From the NCBI GenBank assembly GCA_964057225.1, contig OZ059896.1, positions 372,001 to 436,000 on the forward strand: a stretch of DNA of 64,000 nucleotides. The letters are read 5' to 3'. Position 1 is the stretch's first letter, and each line of letters opens with the position of its first letter. The notes beneath the pieces are model-generated. The model saw only the letters and a program-made list of their open reading frames with translations, was not told the origin of the DNA and ran no database searches. The position numbers and the translations under genes are program-made. The stretch is from Auanema rhodensis (Eukaryota; Nematoda; Chromadorea; Rhabditida; Rhabditidae). This document shows positions 1 through 10,376 of the stretch, piece after piece.

Positions 1-9
1 TTTGTTTTT

Positions 10-23
10 AGACTAATATGGAC
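10..23 (+). other. CEN180-like 14-bp motif in the monomer
   Basis: AGACTAATATGGAC occurs once per monomer. From memory, the Arabidopsis CEN180 and Brassica 176-bp centromeric repeats carry AGACTCATATGGAC, a 13 of 14 match. In CEN180 a GTGTATG motif lies about 86 bp upstream; here GTGTACA lies about 89 bp upstream of the GACTA of the next unit. This collinearity plus near-equal period suggests distant common ancestry, but the rest of the monomer does not align well by eye. Variants here include GGACAT to GAAATG (24135 and 36103 areas), TATAGACATGG (53525, 55108, 55460, 57922, 61266), CTACTATGG in the 54-57.6 kb area and TATGCACATGG (60386, 63202). Confidence 0.4.
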
Positions 24-61
24 ATGGGGAATCTAATTTTGAAAACCGCATCTCTTTATCT

Positions 62-71
62 TTCACGTGAA
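62..71. promoter_or_regulatory. 10-bp palindrome TTCACGTGAA (G-box/E-box core), once per monomer
   Basis: TTCACGTGAA at 62-71 is a perfect palindrome centred on CACGTG, the core recognised by many bHLH and bZIP proteins (G-box in plants, E-box in animals). It is the first of three CACGT motifs in the monomer (64, 96 and 129). The only disruptions I noticed are C to T at position 64 in the two duplicated copies at 25056 and 37024, and A to G at position 70 at 42134 and 62371. Protein binding is inference from the motif alone. Confidence 0.55.
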
Positions 72-87
72 GCGAGTTACATACCAA

Positions 88-104
88 GTGCACATCACGT
101 GTAC
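88..104. promoter_or_regulatory. Imperfect 17-bp palindrome containing GTGCAC and CACGTG
   Basis: GTGCACATCACGTGTAC reads as an imperfect palindrome centred on C96, with two mismatched pairs. It contains the perfect hexamers GTGCAC (88-93) and CACGTG (96-101) and overlaps TGTACA (100-105). The CACGTG here is the second CACGT of the monomer, 32 bp from the first. The element sits inside the near-invariant core. Confidence 0.55.
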
Positions 105-106
105 AT

Positions 107-124
107 TTAATTAGCATAAATTAA
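107..124. other. AT-rich dyad, TTAATT / AATTAA
   Basis: TTAATT (107-112) and AATTAA (119-124) form an inverted repeat with the six-base spacer AGCATA. A recurrent A to T change at position 118 (CATAAATT to CATTAATT) lengthens the arms to 7 bp (TTAATTA and TAATTAA) around GCAT. The change appears only from about 38.3 kb onward (38310, 44294, 44646, 49575, 49927, 52039, 52391, 53973 areas and later). Other variants are TTAATTAG to TTATTTAG (first at 1165), TTAGCAT to TTAACAT (20707, 25106 and copies) and CATGAATT in the 17.5-36.8 kb region. Confidence 0.6.
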
Positions 125-128
125 AGTT

Positions 129-134
129 CACGTA
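129..134 (+). promoter_or_regulatory. Third CACGT motif (CACGTA)
   Basis: CACGTA at 129-134 is the third CACGT of the unit, 33 bp after the one at 96 and 65 bp after the one at 64, so the three lie about three helical turns apart. Unlike the first two it is not a palindrome. It is lost in CACGGA variants, which appear only after about 37.8 kb (37796, 40085, 46598, 47311, 47655 and 48357 areas). Confidence 0.5.
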
Positions 135-145
135 AATTTCAAAGT

Positions 146-158
146 CATGGTTACCATG
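146..158. other. 13-bp dyad CATGGT-T-ACCATG
   Basis: CATGGT (146-151) and ACCATG (153-158) are perfect inverted arms around a single T152. The dyad can form a short cruciform or bind a symmetric protein. Some variants keep it: TGGTGACC changes only the centre (7192, 11240). Others break it: GTTATGG (C146 to T, frequent before about 33.6 kb), GGTTAGCATG (19161, 23561 and copies) and CCATTCACC (G158 to T; 43629, 47151, 47503, 48206, 48559, 48910, 50494, 51374, 59291 and 63866 areas). Centromeric satellites lacking a CENP-B box have been reported to be rich in such dyads; relevance here is inference. Confidence 0.6.
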
Positions 159-171
159 AACCAATATCAAT
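159..171 (+). other. Hypervariable hinge used as haplotype tag (AACC/AAGC/CACC/AAGT/CACA)
   Basis: Immediately 3' of the dyad the four bases at 159-162 switch among AACC, AAGC, CACC, CACA and AAGT, and T171 can become A or C169-171 can become ACT. These states recur in the same order in distant blocks, so they serve as barcodes for tracing duplications. This and the bases just across the unit boundary are the most variable part of the monomer. Confidence 0.8.
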
Positions 172-185
172 AAAAATTTGTTTTT
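172..185. other. A/T-tract at the monomer junction (AAAAATTTGTTTTT)
   Basis: Each boundary carries AAAAATTT followed by GTTTTT, and further A/T tracts lie at AATTTTGAAAA (35-45) and AAATTT (134-139). Such tracts can give intrinsic curvature and disfavour nucleosome wrapping, which would place a linker near the junction; this is inference. All five length changes in the array fall in this A-run or just before it. Recurrent variants are AAAATTCG (T3 to C, only before about 37 kb), AAAAACTTG and TTTGTATTTAG. Confidence 0.55.
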
Positions 186-1164
186 AGACTAATATGGACA
201 TGGGGAATCTAATTTTGAAAACCGCATCTCTTTATCTTTCACGTGAAGCGAGTTACATACCAAGTGCACATCACGTGTACATTTAATTAGCATAAATTAA
301 AGTTCACGTAAATTTCAAAGTCATGGTTACCATGAAGCAATATCAATAAAAATTTGTTTTTAGACTAATATGGACATGGGAAATCTAATTTTGAAAACCG
401 CATCTCTTTATCTTTCACGTGAAGCGAGTTACATACCAAGTGCACATCACGTGTACATTTAATTAGCATAAATTAAAGTTCACGTAAATTTCAAAGTCAT
501 GGTTACCATGAACCAATATCAATAAAAATTTGTTTTTAGACTAATATGGACATGGGGAATCTAATTTTGAAAACCGCATCTCTTTATCTTTCACGTGAAG
601 CGAGTTACATACCAAGTGCACATCACGTGTACATTTAATTAGCATAAATTAAAGTTCACGTAAATTTCAAAGTCATGGTTACCATGCACCAATATCAATA
701 AAAATTGGTTTTTAGACTAATATTGACATGGGGAATCTAATTTTGAAAACCGCATCTCTTTATCTTTCACGTGAAGCGAGTTACATACCAAGTGCACATC
801 ACGTGTACATTTAATTAGCATAAATTAAAGTTCACGTAAATTTCAAAGTCATGGTTACCATGCACAAATATCAATAAAAATTTGTTTTTAGACTAATATG
901 GACATGGGGAATCTAATTTTGAAAACCGCATCTCTTTATCTTTCACGTGAAGCGAGTTACATACCAAGTGCACATCACGTGTACATTTAATTAGCATAAA
1001 TTAAAGTTCACGTAAATTTCAAAGTTATGGTTACCATGCACCAATATCAATAAAAATTTGTTTTTAGACTAATATGGACATGGGGAATCTAATTTTGAAA
1101 ACCGCATCTCTTTATCTTTCACGTGAAGCGAGTTACATACCAAGTGCACATCACGTGTACATTT

Positions 1165-3100
1165 ATTTAGCATAAATTAAAGTTCACGTAAATTTCAAAG
1201 TCATGGTTACCATGAAGCAATATCAATAAAAATTCGTTTTTAGACTAATATGGACATGGGGAATCTAATTTTGAAAACCGCATCTCTTTATCTTTCACGT
1301 GAAGCGAGTTACATACCAAGTGCACATCACGTGTACATTTAATTAGCATAAATTAAAGTTCACGTAAATTTCAAAGTCATGGTTACCATGAAGCAATATC
1401 AATAAAAATTTGTTTTTAGACTAATATGGACATGGGAAATCTAATTTTGAAAACCGCATCTCTTTATCTTTCACGTGAAGCGAGTTACATACCAAGTGCA
1501 CATCACGTGTACATTTAATTAGCATAAATTAAAGTTCACGTAAATTTCAAAGTCATGGTTACCATGCACCAATATCAATAAAAATTTGTTTTTAGACTAA
1601 TATGGACATGGGGAATCTAATTTTGAAAACCGCATCTCTTTATCTTTCACGTGAAGCGAGTTACATACCAAGTGCACATCACGTGTACATTTAATTAGCA
1701 TAAATTAAAGTTCACGTAAATTTCAAAGTCATGGTTACCATGAACCAATATCAATAAAAATTTGTTTTTAGACTAATATGGACATGGGGAATCTAATTTT
1801 GAAAACCGCATCTCTTTATCTTTCACGTGAAGCGAGTTACATACCAAGTGCACATCACGTGTACATTTAATTAGCATAAATTAAAGTTCACGTAAATTTC
1901 AAAGTCATGGTTACCATGCACCAATATCACTAAAAATTTGTTTTTAGACTAATATGGACATGGGGAATCTAATTTTGAAAACCGCATCTCTTTATCTTTC
2001 ACGTGAAGCGAGTTACATACCAAGTGCACATCACGTGTACATTTAATTAGCATAAATTAAAGTTCACGTAAATTTCAAAGTCATGGTTACCATGAACCAA
2101 TATCAAAAAAAATTTGTTTTTAGACTAATATGGACATGGGGAATCTAATTTTGAAAACCGCATCTCTTTATCTTTCACGTGAAGCGAGTTACATACCAAG
2201 TGCACATCACGTGTACATTTAATTAGCATAGATTAAAGTTCACGTAAATTTCAAAGTCATGGTTACCATGAACCAATATCAATAAAAATTTGTTTTTAGA
2301 CTAATATGGACATGGGGAATCTAATTTTGAAAACCGCATCTCTTTATCTTTCACGTGAAGCGAGTTACATACCAAGTGCACATCACGTGTACATTTAATT
2401 AGCATAAATTAAAGTTCACGTAAATTTCAAAGTCATGGTTACCATGCACCAATATCAATAAAAATTTGTTTTTAGACTAATATGGACATGGGGAATCTAA
2501 TTTTGAAAACCGCATCTCTTTATCTTTCACGTGAAGCGAGTTACATACCAAGTGCACATCACGTGTACATTTAATTAGCATAAATTAAAGTTCACGTAAA
2601 TTTCAAAGTCATGGTTACCATGAACCAATATCAAAAAAAATTTGTTTTTAGACTAATATGGACATGGGGAATCTAATTTTGAAAACCGCATCTCTTTATC
2701 TTTCACGTGAAGCGAGTTACATACCAAGTGCACATCACGTGTACATTTAATTAGCATAAATTAAAGTTCACGTAAATTTCAAAGTCATGGTTACCATGAA
2801 CCAATATCAATAAAAATTTGTTTTTAGACTAATATGGACATGGGGAATCTAATTTTGAAAACCGCATCTCTTTATCTTTCACGTGAAGCGAGTTACATAC
2901 CAAGTGCACATCACGTGTACATTTAATTAGCATAAATTAAAGTTCACGTAAATTTCAAAGTCATGGTTACCATGCACCAATATCAATAAAAATTTGTTTT
3001 TAGACTAATATGGACATGGGGAATCTAATTTTGAAAACCGCATCTCTTTATCTTTCACGTGAAGCGAGTTACATACCAAGTGCACATCACGTGTACATTT
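1165..3100. repeat. 11-monomer HOR, copy 1 (1,936 bp)
   Basis: Landmarks in this span recur exactly 1,936 bp later: TTATTTAG at 1165 and 3101, ATTCG at 1235 and 3171, the ATCACTAAA variant at 1930 and 3866, and the eight-A variants at 2107/4043 and 2635/4571. A private A to G change near 2231 (CATAGATT) distinguishes this copy. The limits are given by landmark and the true junction is not visible because every monomer is alike. Confidence 0.8.
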
Positions 3101-5036
3101 ATTTAGCATAAATTAAAGTTCACGTAAATTTCAAAGTCATGGTTACCATGAAGCAATATCAATAAAAATTCGTTTTTAGACTAATATGGACATGGGGAAT
3201 CTAATTTTGAAAACCGCATCTCTTTATCTTTCACGTGAAGCGAGTTACATACCAAGTGCACATCACGTGTACATTTAATTAGCATAAATTAAAGTTCACG
3301 TAAATTTCAAAGTCATGGTTACCATGAAGCAATATCAATAAAAATTTGTTTTTAGACTAATATGGACATGGGAAATCTAATTTTGAAAACCGCATCTCTT
3401 TATCTTTCACGTGAAGCGAGTTACATACCAAGTGCACATCACGTGTACATTTAATTAGCATAAATTAAAGTTCACGTAAATTTCAAAGTCATGGTTACCA
3501 TGCACCAATATCAATAAAAATTTGTTTTTAGACTAATATGGACATGGGGAATCTAATTTTGAAAACCGCATCTCTTTATCTTTCACGTGAAGCGAGTTAC
3601 ATACCAAGTGCACATCACGTGTACATTTAATTAGCATAAATTAAAGTTCACGTAAATTTCAAAGTCATGGTTACCATGAACCAATATCAATAAAAATTTG
3701 TTTTTAGACTAATATGGACATGGGGAATCTAATTTTGAAAACCGCATCTCTTTATCTTTCACGTGAAGCGAGTTACATACCAAGTGCACATCACGTGTAC
3801 ATTTAATTAGCATAAATTAAAGTTCACGTAAATTTCAAAGTCATGGTTACCATGCACCAATATCACTAAAAATTTGTTTTTAGACTAATATGGACATGGG
3901 GAATCTAATTTTGAAAACCGCATCTCTTTATCTTTCACGTGAAGCGAGTTACATACCAAGTGCACATCACGTGTACATTTAATTAGCATAAATTAAAGTT
4001 CACGTAAATTTCAAAGTCATGGTTACCATGAACCAATATCAAAAAAAATTTGTTTTTAGACTAATATGGACATGGGGAATCTAATTTTGAAAACCGCATC
4101 TCTTTATCTTTCACGTGAAGCGAGTTACATACCAAGTGCACATCACGTGTACATTTAATTAGCATAAATTAAAGTTCACGTAAATTTCAAAGTCATGGTT
4201 ACCATGAACCAATATCAATAAAAATTTGTTTTTAGACTAATATGGACATGGGGAATCTAATTTTGAAAACCGCATCTCTTTATCTTTCACGTGAAGCGAG
4301 TTACATACCAAGTGCACATCACGTGTACATTTAATTAGCATAAATTAAAGTTCACGTAAATTTCAAAGTCATGGTTACCATGCACCAATATCAATAAAAA
4401 TTTGTTTTTAGACTAATATGGACATGGGGAATCTAATTTTGAAAACCGCATCTCTTTATCTTTCACGTGAAGCGAGTTACATACCAAGTGCACATCACGT
4501 GTACATTTAATTAGCATAAATTAAAGTTCACGTAAATTTCAAAGTCATGGTTACCATGAACCAATATCAAAAAAAATTTGTTTTTAGACTAATATGGACA
4601 TGGGGAATCTAATTTTGAAAACCGCATCTCTTTATCTTTCACGTGAAGCGAGTTACATACCAAGTGCACATCACGTGTACATTTAATTAGCATAAATTAA
4701 AGTTCACGTAAATTTCAAAGTCATGGTTACCATGAACCAATATCAATAAAAATTTGTTTTTAGACTAATATGGACATGGGGAATCTAATTTTGAAAACCG
4801 CATCTCTTTATCTTTCACGTGAAGCGAGTTACATACCAAGTGCACATCACGTGTACATTTAATTAGCATAAATTAAAGTTCACGTAAATTTCAAAGTCAT
4901 GGTTACCATGCACCAATATCAATAAAAATTTGTTTTTAGACTAATATGGACATGGGGAATCTAATTTTGAAAACCGCATCTCTTTATCTTTCACGTGAAG
5001 CGAGTTACATACCAAGTGCACATCACGTGTACATTT
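3101..5036. repeat. 11-monomer HOR, copy 2 (1,936 bp)
   Basis: This is the direct neighbour of copy 1 and shares its landmarks at +1,936 bp (3101, 3171, 3866, 4043, 4571). The next TTATTTAG lies 15 monomers on, at 5741, and the following one 20 monomers on, at 9261. So the same ordered series continues but with different numbers of monomers added, and the HOR length is not fixed. Confidence 0.8.
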
Positions 5037-6855
5037 AATTAGCATAAATTAAAGTTCACGTAAATTTCAAAGTCATGGTTACCATGCACCAATATCAATA
5101 AAAATTTGTTTTTAGACTAATATGGACATGGGGAATCTAATTTTGAAAACCGCATCTCTTTATCTTTCACGTGAAGCGAGTTACATACCAAGTGCACATC
5201 ACGTGTACATTTAATTAGCATAAATTAAAGTTCACGTAAATTTCAAAGTCATGGTTACCATGAACCAATATCAAAAAAAATTTGTTTTTAGACTAATATG
5301 GACATGGGGAATCTAATTTTGAAAACCGCATCTCTTTATCTTTCACGTGAAGCGAGTTACATACCAAGTGCACATCACGTGTACATTTAATTAGCATAAA
5401 TTAAAGTTCACGTAAATTTCAAAGTCATGGTTACCATGCACAAATATCAATAAAAATTTGTTTTTAGACTAATATGGACATGGGGAATCTAATTTTGAAA
5501 ACCGCATCTCTTTATCTTTCACGTGAAGCGAGTTACATACCAAGTGCACATCACGTGTACATTTAATTAGCATAAATTAAAGTTCACGTAAATTTCAAAG
5601 TTATGGTTACCATGCACCAATATCAATAAAAATTTGTTTTTAGACTAATATGGACATGGGGAATCTAATTTTGAAAACCGCATCTCTTTATCTTTCACGT
5701 GAAGCGAGTTACATACCAAGTGCACATCACGTGTACATTTATTTAGCATAAATTAAAGTTCACGTAAATTTCAAAGTCATGGTTACCATGAAGCAATATC
5801 AATAAAAATTTGTTTTTAGACTAATATGGACATGGGGAATCTAATTTTGAAAACCGCATCTCTTTATCTTTCACGTGAAGCGAGTTACATACCAAGTGCA
5901 CATCACGTGTACATTTAATTAGCATAAATTAAAGTTCACGTAAATTTCAAAGTCATGGTTACCATGAAGCAATATCAATAAAAATTTGTTTTTAGACTAA
6001 TATGGACATGGGAAATCTAATTTTGAAAACCGCATCTCTTTATCTTTCACGTGAAGCGAGTTACATACCAAGTGCACATCACGTGTACATTTAATTAGCA
6101 TAAATTAAAGTTCACGTAAATTTCAAAGTCATGGTTACCATGCACCAATATCAATAAAAATTTGTTTTTAGACTAATATGGACATGGGGAATCTAATTTT
6201 GAAAACCGCATCTCTTTATCTTTCACGTGAAGCGAGTTACATACCAAGTGCACATCACGTGTACATTTAATTAGCATAAATTAAAGTTCACGTAAATTTC
6301 AAAGTCATGGTTACCATGAACCAATATCAATAAAAATTTGTTTTTAGACTAATATGGACATGGGGAATCTAATTTTGAAAACCGCATTTCTTTATCTTTC
6401 ACGTGAAGCGAGTTACATACCAAGTGCACATCACGTGTACATTTAATTAGCATAAATTAAAGTTCACGTAAATTTCAAAGTCATGGTTACCATGCACCAA
6501 TATCACTAAAAATTTGTTTTTAGACTAATATGGACATGGGGAATCTAATTTTGAAAACCGCATCTCTTTATCTTTCACGTGAAGCGAGTTACATACCAAG
6601 TGCACATCACGTGTACATTTAATTAGCATAAATTAAAGTTCACGTAAATTTCAAAGTCATGGTTACCATGCACCAATATCAATAAAAATTTGTTTTTAGA
6701 CTAATATGGACATGGGGAATCTAATTTTGAAAACCGCATCTCTTTATCTTTCACGTGAAGCGAGTTACATACCAAGTGCACATCACGTGTACATTTAATT
6801 AGCATAAATTAAAGTTCACGTAAATTTCAAAGTCATGGTTACCATGAACCAATAT
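4060..6855. repeat. ~16-monomer block, copy 1 of a pair offset by 3,520 bp
   Basis: Shared landmarks at +3,520 bp (20 monomers) are: eight-A variants 4571/8091 and 5275/8795, GCACAAATATC 5441/8961, GTTATGG 5601/9121, TTATTTAG 5741/9261, GCATTTCTT 6388/9908 and CACTAAA 6506/10026. The match fails on the left at 4043 (eight A here, absent at 7563) and on the right at 6859 against 10379. Confidence 0.75.
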
Positions 6856-6894
6856 CAATAAAAATTTGTTTTTAGACTAATATGGACATGGGAA

Positions 6895-7700
6895 ATCTAA
6901 TTTTGAAAACCGCATCTCTTTATCTTTCACGTGAAGCGAGTTACATACCAAGTGCACATCACGTGTACATTTAATTAGCATAAATTAAAGTTCACGTAAA
7001 TTTCAAAGCCATGGTTACCATGAACCAATATCAATAAAAATTTGTTTTTAGACTAATATGGACATGGGGAATCTAATTTTGAAAACCGCATCTCTTTATC
7101 TTTCACGTGAAGCGAGTTACATACCAAGTGCACATCACGTGTACATTTAATTAGCATAAATTAAAGTTCACGTAAATTTCAAAGTCATGGTGACCATGCA
7201 CCAATATCAATAAAAATTTGTTTTTAGACTAATATGGACATGGGGAATCTAATTTTGAAAACCGCATCTCTTTATCTTTCACGTGAAGCGAGTTACATAC
7301 CAAGTGCACATCACGTGTACATTTAATTAGCATAAATTAAAGTTCACGTAAATTTCAAAGTTATGGTTACCATGCACCAATATCAATAAAAATTTGTTTT
7401 TAGACTAATATGGACATGGGGAATCTAATTTTGAAAACCGCATCTCTTTATCTTTCACGTGAAGCGAGTTACATACCAAGTGCACATCACGTGTACATTT
7501 AATTAGCATAAATTAAAGTTCACGTAAATTTCAAAGTCATGGTTACCATGCACCAATATCAATAAAAACTTGTTTTTAGACTAATATGGACATGGGAAAT
7601 CTAATTTTGAAAACCGCATCTCTTTATCTTTCACGTGAAGCGAGTTACATACCAAGTGCACATCACGTGTACATTTAATTAGCATAAATTAAAGTTCACG
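6895..7700. repeat. ~4.6-monomer block, copy 1 (partner at +4,048 bp)
   Basis: The rare variants AAAGCCATGG (7009), TGGTGACC (7192), GTTATGG (about 7361) and AAAAACTTG (7569) all recur 4,048 bp (23 monomers) later at 11057, 11240, about 11409 and 11617. The match ends before 7704, where the partner has AAAATTC. Confidence 0.7.
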
Positions 7701-10375
7701 TAAATTTCAAAGTCATGGTTACCATGAACCAATATCAATAAAAATTTGTTTTTAGACTAATATGGACATGGGGAATCTAATTTTGAAAACCGCATCTCTT
7801 TATCTTTCACGTGAAGCGAGTTACATACCAAGTGCACATCACGTGTACATTTAATTAGCATAAATTAAAGTTCACGTAAATTTCAAAGTCATGGTTACCA
7901 TGCACCAATATCAATAAAAATTTGTTTTTAGACTAATATGGACATGGGGAATCTAATTTTGAAAACCGCATCTCTTTATCTTTCACGTGAAGCGAGTTAC
8001 ATACCAAGTGCACATCACGTGTACATTTAATTAGCATAAATTAAAGTTCACGTAAATTTCAAAGTCATGGTTACCATGAACCAATATCAAAAAAAAATTG
8101 TTTTTAGACTAATATGGACATGGGGAATCTAATTTTGAAAACCGCATCTCTTTATCTTTCACGTGAAGCGAGTTACATACCAAGTGCACATCACGTGTAC
8201 ATTTAATTAGCATAAATTAAAGTTCACGTAAATTTCAAAGTCATGGTTACCATGAACCAATATCAATAAAAATTTGTTTTTAGACTAATATGGACATGGG
8301 GAATCTAATTTTGAAAACCGCATCTCTTTATCTTTCACGTGAAGCGAGTTACATACCAAGTGCACATCACGTGTACATTTAATTAGCATAAATTAAAGTT
8401 CACGTAAATTTCAAAGTCATGGTTACCATGCACCAATATCAATAAAAATTTGTTTTTAGACTAATATGGACATGGGGAATCTAATTTTGAAAACCGCATC
8501 TCTTTATCTTTCACGTGAAGCGAGTTACATACCAAGTGCACATCACGTGTACATTTAATTAGCATAAATTAAAGTTCACGTAAATTTCAAAGTCATGGTT
8601 ACCATGCACCAATATCAATAAAAATTTGTTTTTAGACTAATATGGACATGGGGAATCTAATTTTGAAAACCGCATCTCTTTATCTTTCACGTGAAGCGAG
8701 TTACATACCAAGTGCACATCACGTGTACATTTAATTAGCATAAATTAAAGTTCACGTAAATTTCAAAGTCATGGTTACCATGAACCAATATCAAAAAAAA
8801 TTTGTTTTTAGACTAATATGGACATGGGGAATCTAATTTTGAAAACCGCATCTCTTTATCTTTCACGTGAAGCGAGTTACATACCAAGTGCACATCACGT
8901 GTACATTTAATTAGCATAAATTAAAGTTCACGTAAATTTCAAAGTCATGGTTACCATGCACAAATATCAATAAAAATTTGTTTTTAGACTAATATGGACA
9001 TGGGGAATCTAATTTTGAAAACCGCATCTCTTTATCTTTCACGTGAAGCGAGTTACATACCAAGTGCACATCACGTGTACATTTAATTAGCATAAATTAA
9101 AGTTCACGTAAATTTCAAAGTTATGGTTACCATGCACCAATATCAATAAAAATTTGTTTTTAGACTAATATGGACATGGGGAATCTAATTTTGAAAACCG
9201 CATCTCTTTATCTTTCACGTGAAGCGAGTTACATACCAAGTGCACATCACGTGTACATTTATTTAGCATAAATTAAAGTTCACGTAAATTTCAAAGTCAT
9301 GGTTACCATGAAGCAATATCAATAAAAATTTGTTTTTAGACTAATATGGACATGGGGAATCTAATTTTGAAAACCGCATCTCTTTATCTTTCACGTGAAG
9401 CGAGTTACATACCAAGTGCACATCACGTGTACATTTAATTAGCATAAATTAAAGTTCACGTAAATTTCAAAGTCATGGTTACCATGAAGCAATATCAATA
9501 AAAATTTGTTTTTAGACTAATATGGACATGGGAAATCTAATTTTGAAAACCGCATCTCTTTATCTTTCACGTGAAGCGAGTTACATACCAAGTGCACATC
9601 ACGTGTACATTTAATTAGCATAAATTAAAGTTCACGTAAATTTCAAAGTCATGGTTACCATGCACCAATATCAATAAAAATTTGTTTTTAGACTAATATG
9701 GACATGGGGAATCTAATTTTGAAAACCGCATCTCTTTATCTTTCACGTGAAGCGAGTTACATACCAAGTGCACATCACGTGTACATTTAATTAGCATAAA
9801 TTAAAGTTCACGTAAATTTCAAAGTCATGGTTACCATGAACCAATATCAATAAAAATTTGTTTTTAGACTAATATGGACATGGGGAATCTAATTTTGAAA
9901 ACCGCATTTCTTTATCTTTCACGTGAAGCGAGTTACATACCAAGTGCACATCACGTGTACATTTAATTAGCATAAATTAAAGTTCACGTAAATTTCAAAG
10001 TCATGGTTACCATGCACCAATATCACTAAAAATTTGTTTTTAGACTAATATGGACATGGGGAATCTAATTTTGAAAACCGCATCTCTTTATCTTTCACGT
10101 GAAGCGAGTTACATACCAAGTGCACATCACGTGTACATTTAATTAGCATAAATTAAAGTTCACGTAAATTTCAAAGTCATGGTTACCATGCACCAATATC
10201 AATAAAAATTTGTTTTTAGACTAATATGGACATGGGGAATCTAATTTTGAAAACCGCATCTCTTTATCTTTCACGTGAAGCGAGTTACATACCAAGTGCA
10301 CATCACGTGTACATTTAATTAGCATAAATTAAAGTTCACGTAAATTTCAAAGTCATGGTTACCATGAACCAATAT
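7580..10375. repeat. ~16-monomer block, copy 2 (offset 3,520 bp)
   Basis: This is the partner of 4060-6855, with matching landmarks at 8091, 8795, 8961, 9121, 9261, 9908 and 10026. One private difference is at 8098, where the first T of TTTG is also A, giving a nine-A run ending in TTG. Confidence 0.75.
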
Positions 10376-10376
10376 C

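Larger units (their letters stand above)
60..106 (+). other. Near-invariant monomer core (positions 60-106)
   Basis: This segment, from CTTTCACGTGAAGCG through GTGCAC, CACGTG and TGTACA, changes in very few monomers. The exceptions I saw are: C to T before ACGTGA (25056, 37024); AAGCG to GAGCG (42134, 62371); GCGAG to GCAAG (44954, 50235, 52699); CCAAG to CCGAG (20502, 20678, 24902, 25078, 25782, 26310 and the copies at +11,968); GTGCAC to GTGTAC (about 61337); CACATCACG to CACACCACG (53071 and 60812 areas) or CACAACACG (58173 area); and GTGTAC to GTGTAG (26504, 26856). Several of these recur in exact HOR register, so the number of independent mutations is smaller still. The flanking positions 159-177 and 1-35 vary in a large share of monomers. 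Confidence 0.75.
1..176 (+). repeat. Reference monomer used for numbering
   Basis: This first complete unit fixes the coordinates used in the other entries: position 1 is the first T of TTTGTTTTTAG and position 176 the last A of the A-run before the next TTTG. Landmarks are AGACTAATATGGAC at 10-23, CCGCATC at 46-52, CACGTG at 64-69, GTGCAC at 88-93, CACGTG at 96-101, TGTACA at 100-105, CACGTA at 129-134 and GGTTACC at 149-155. It has five CpG dinucleotides (47, 66, 73, 98 and 131). The choice of start is arbitrary because the array is circularly permutable. Confidence 0.97.

Noticed and set aside
107-124. AT dyad as a transcription terminator or transposon end
   Set aside because: No adjoining gene, no target-site duplication and no transposase; it recurs in each monomer as part of the satellite.
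1200-1245. CENP-B box in ATTCGTTTTTAG variant units
   Set aside because: TTCG is present but the A and the CGGG half of the box are absent at the required spacing.
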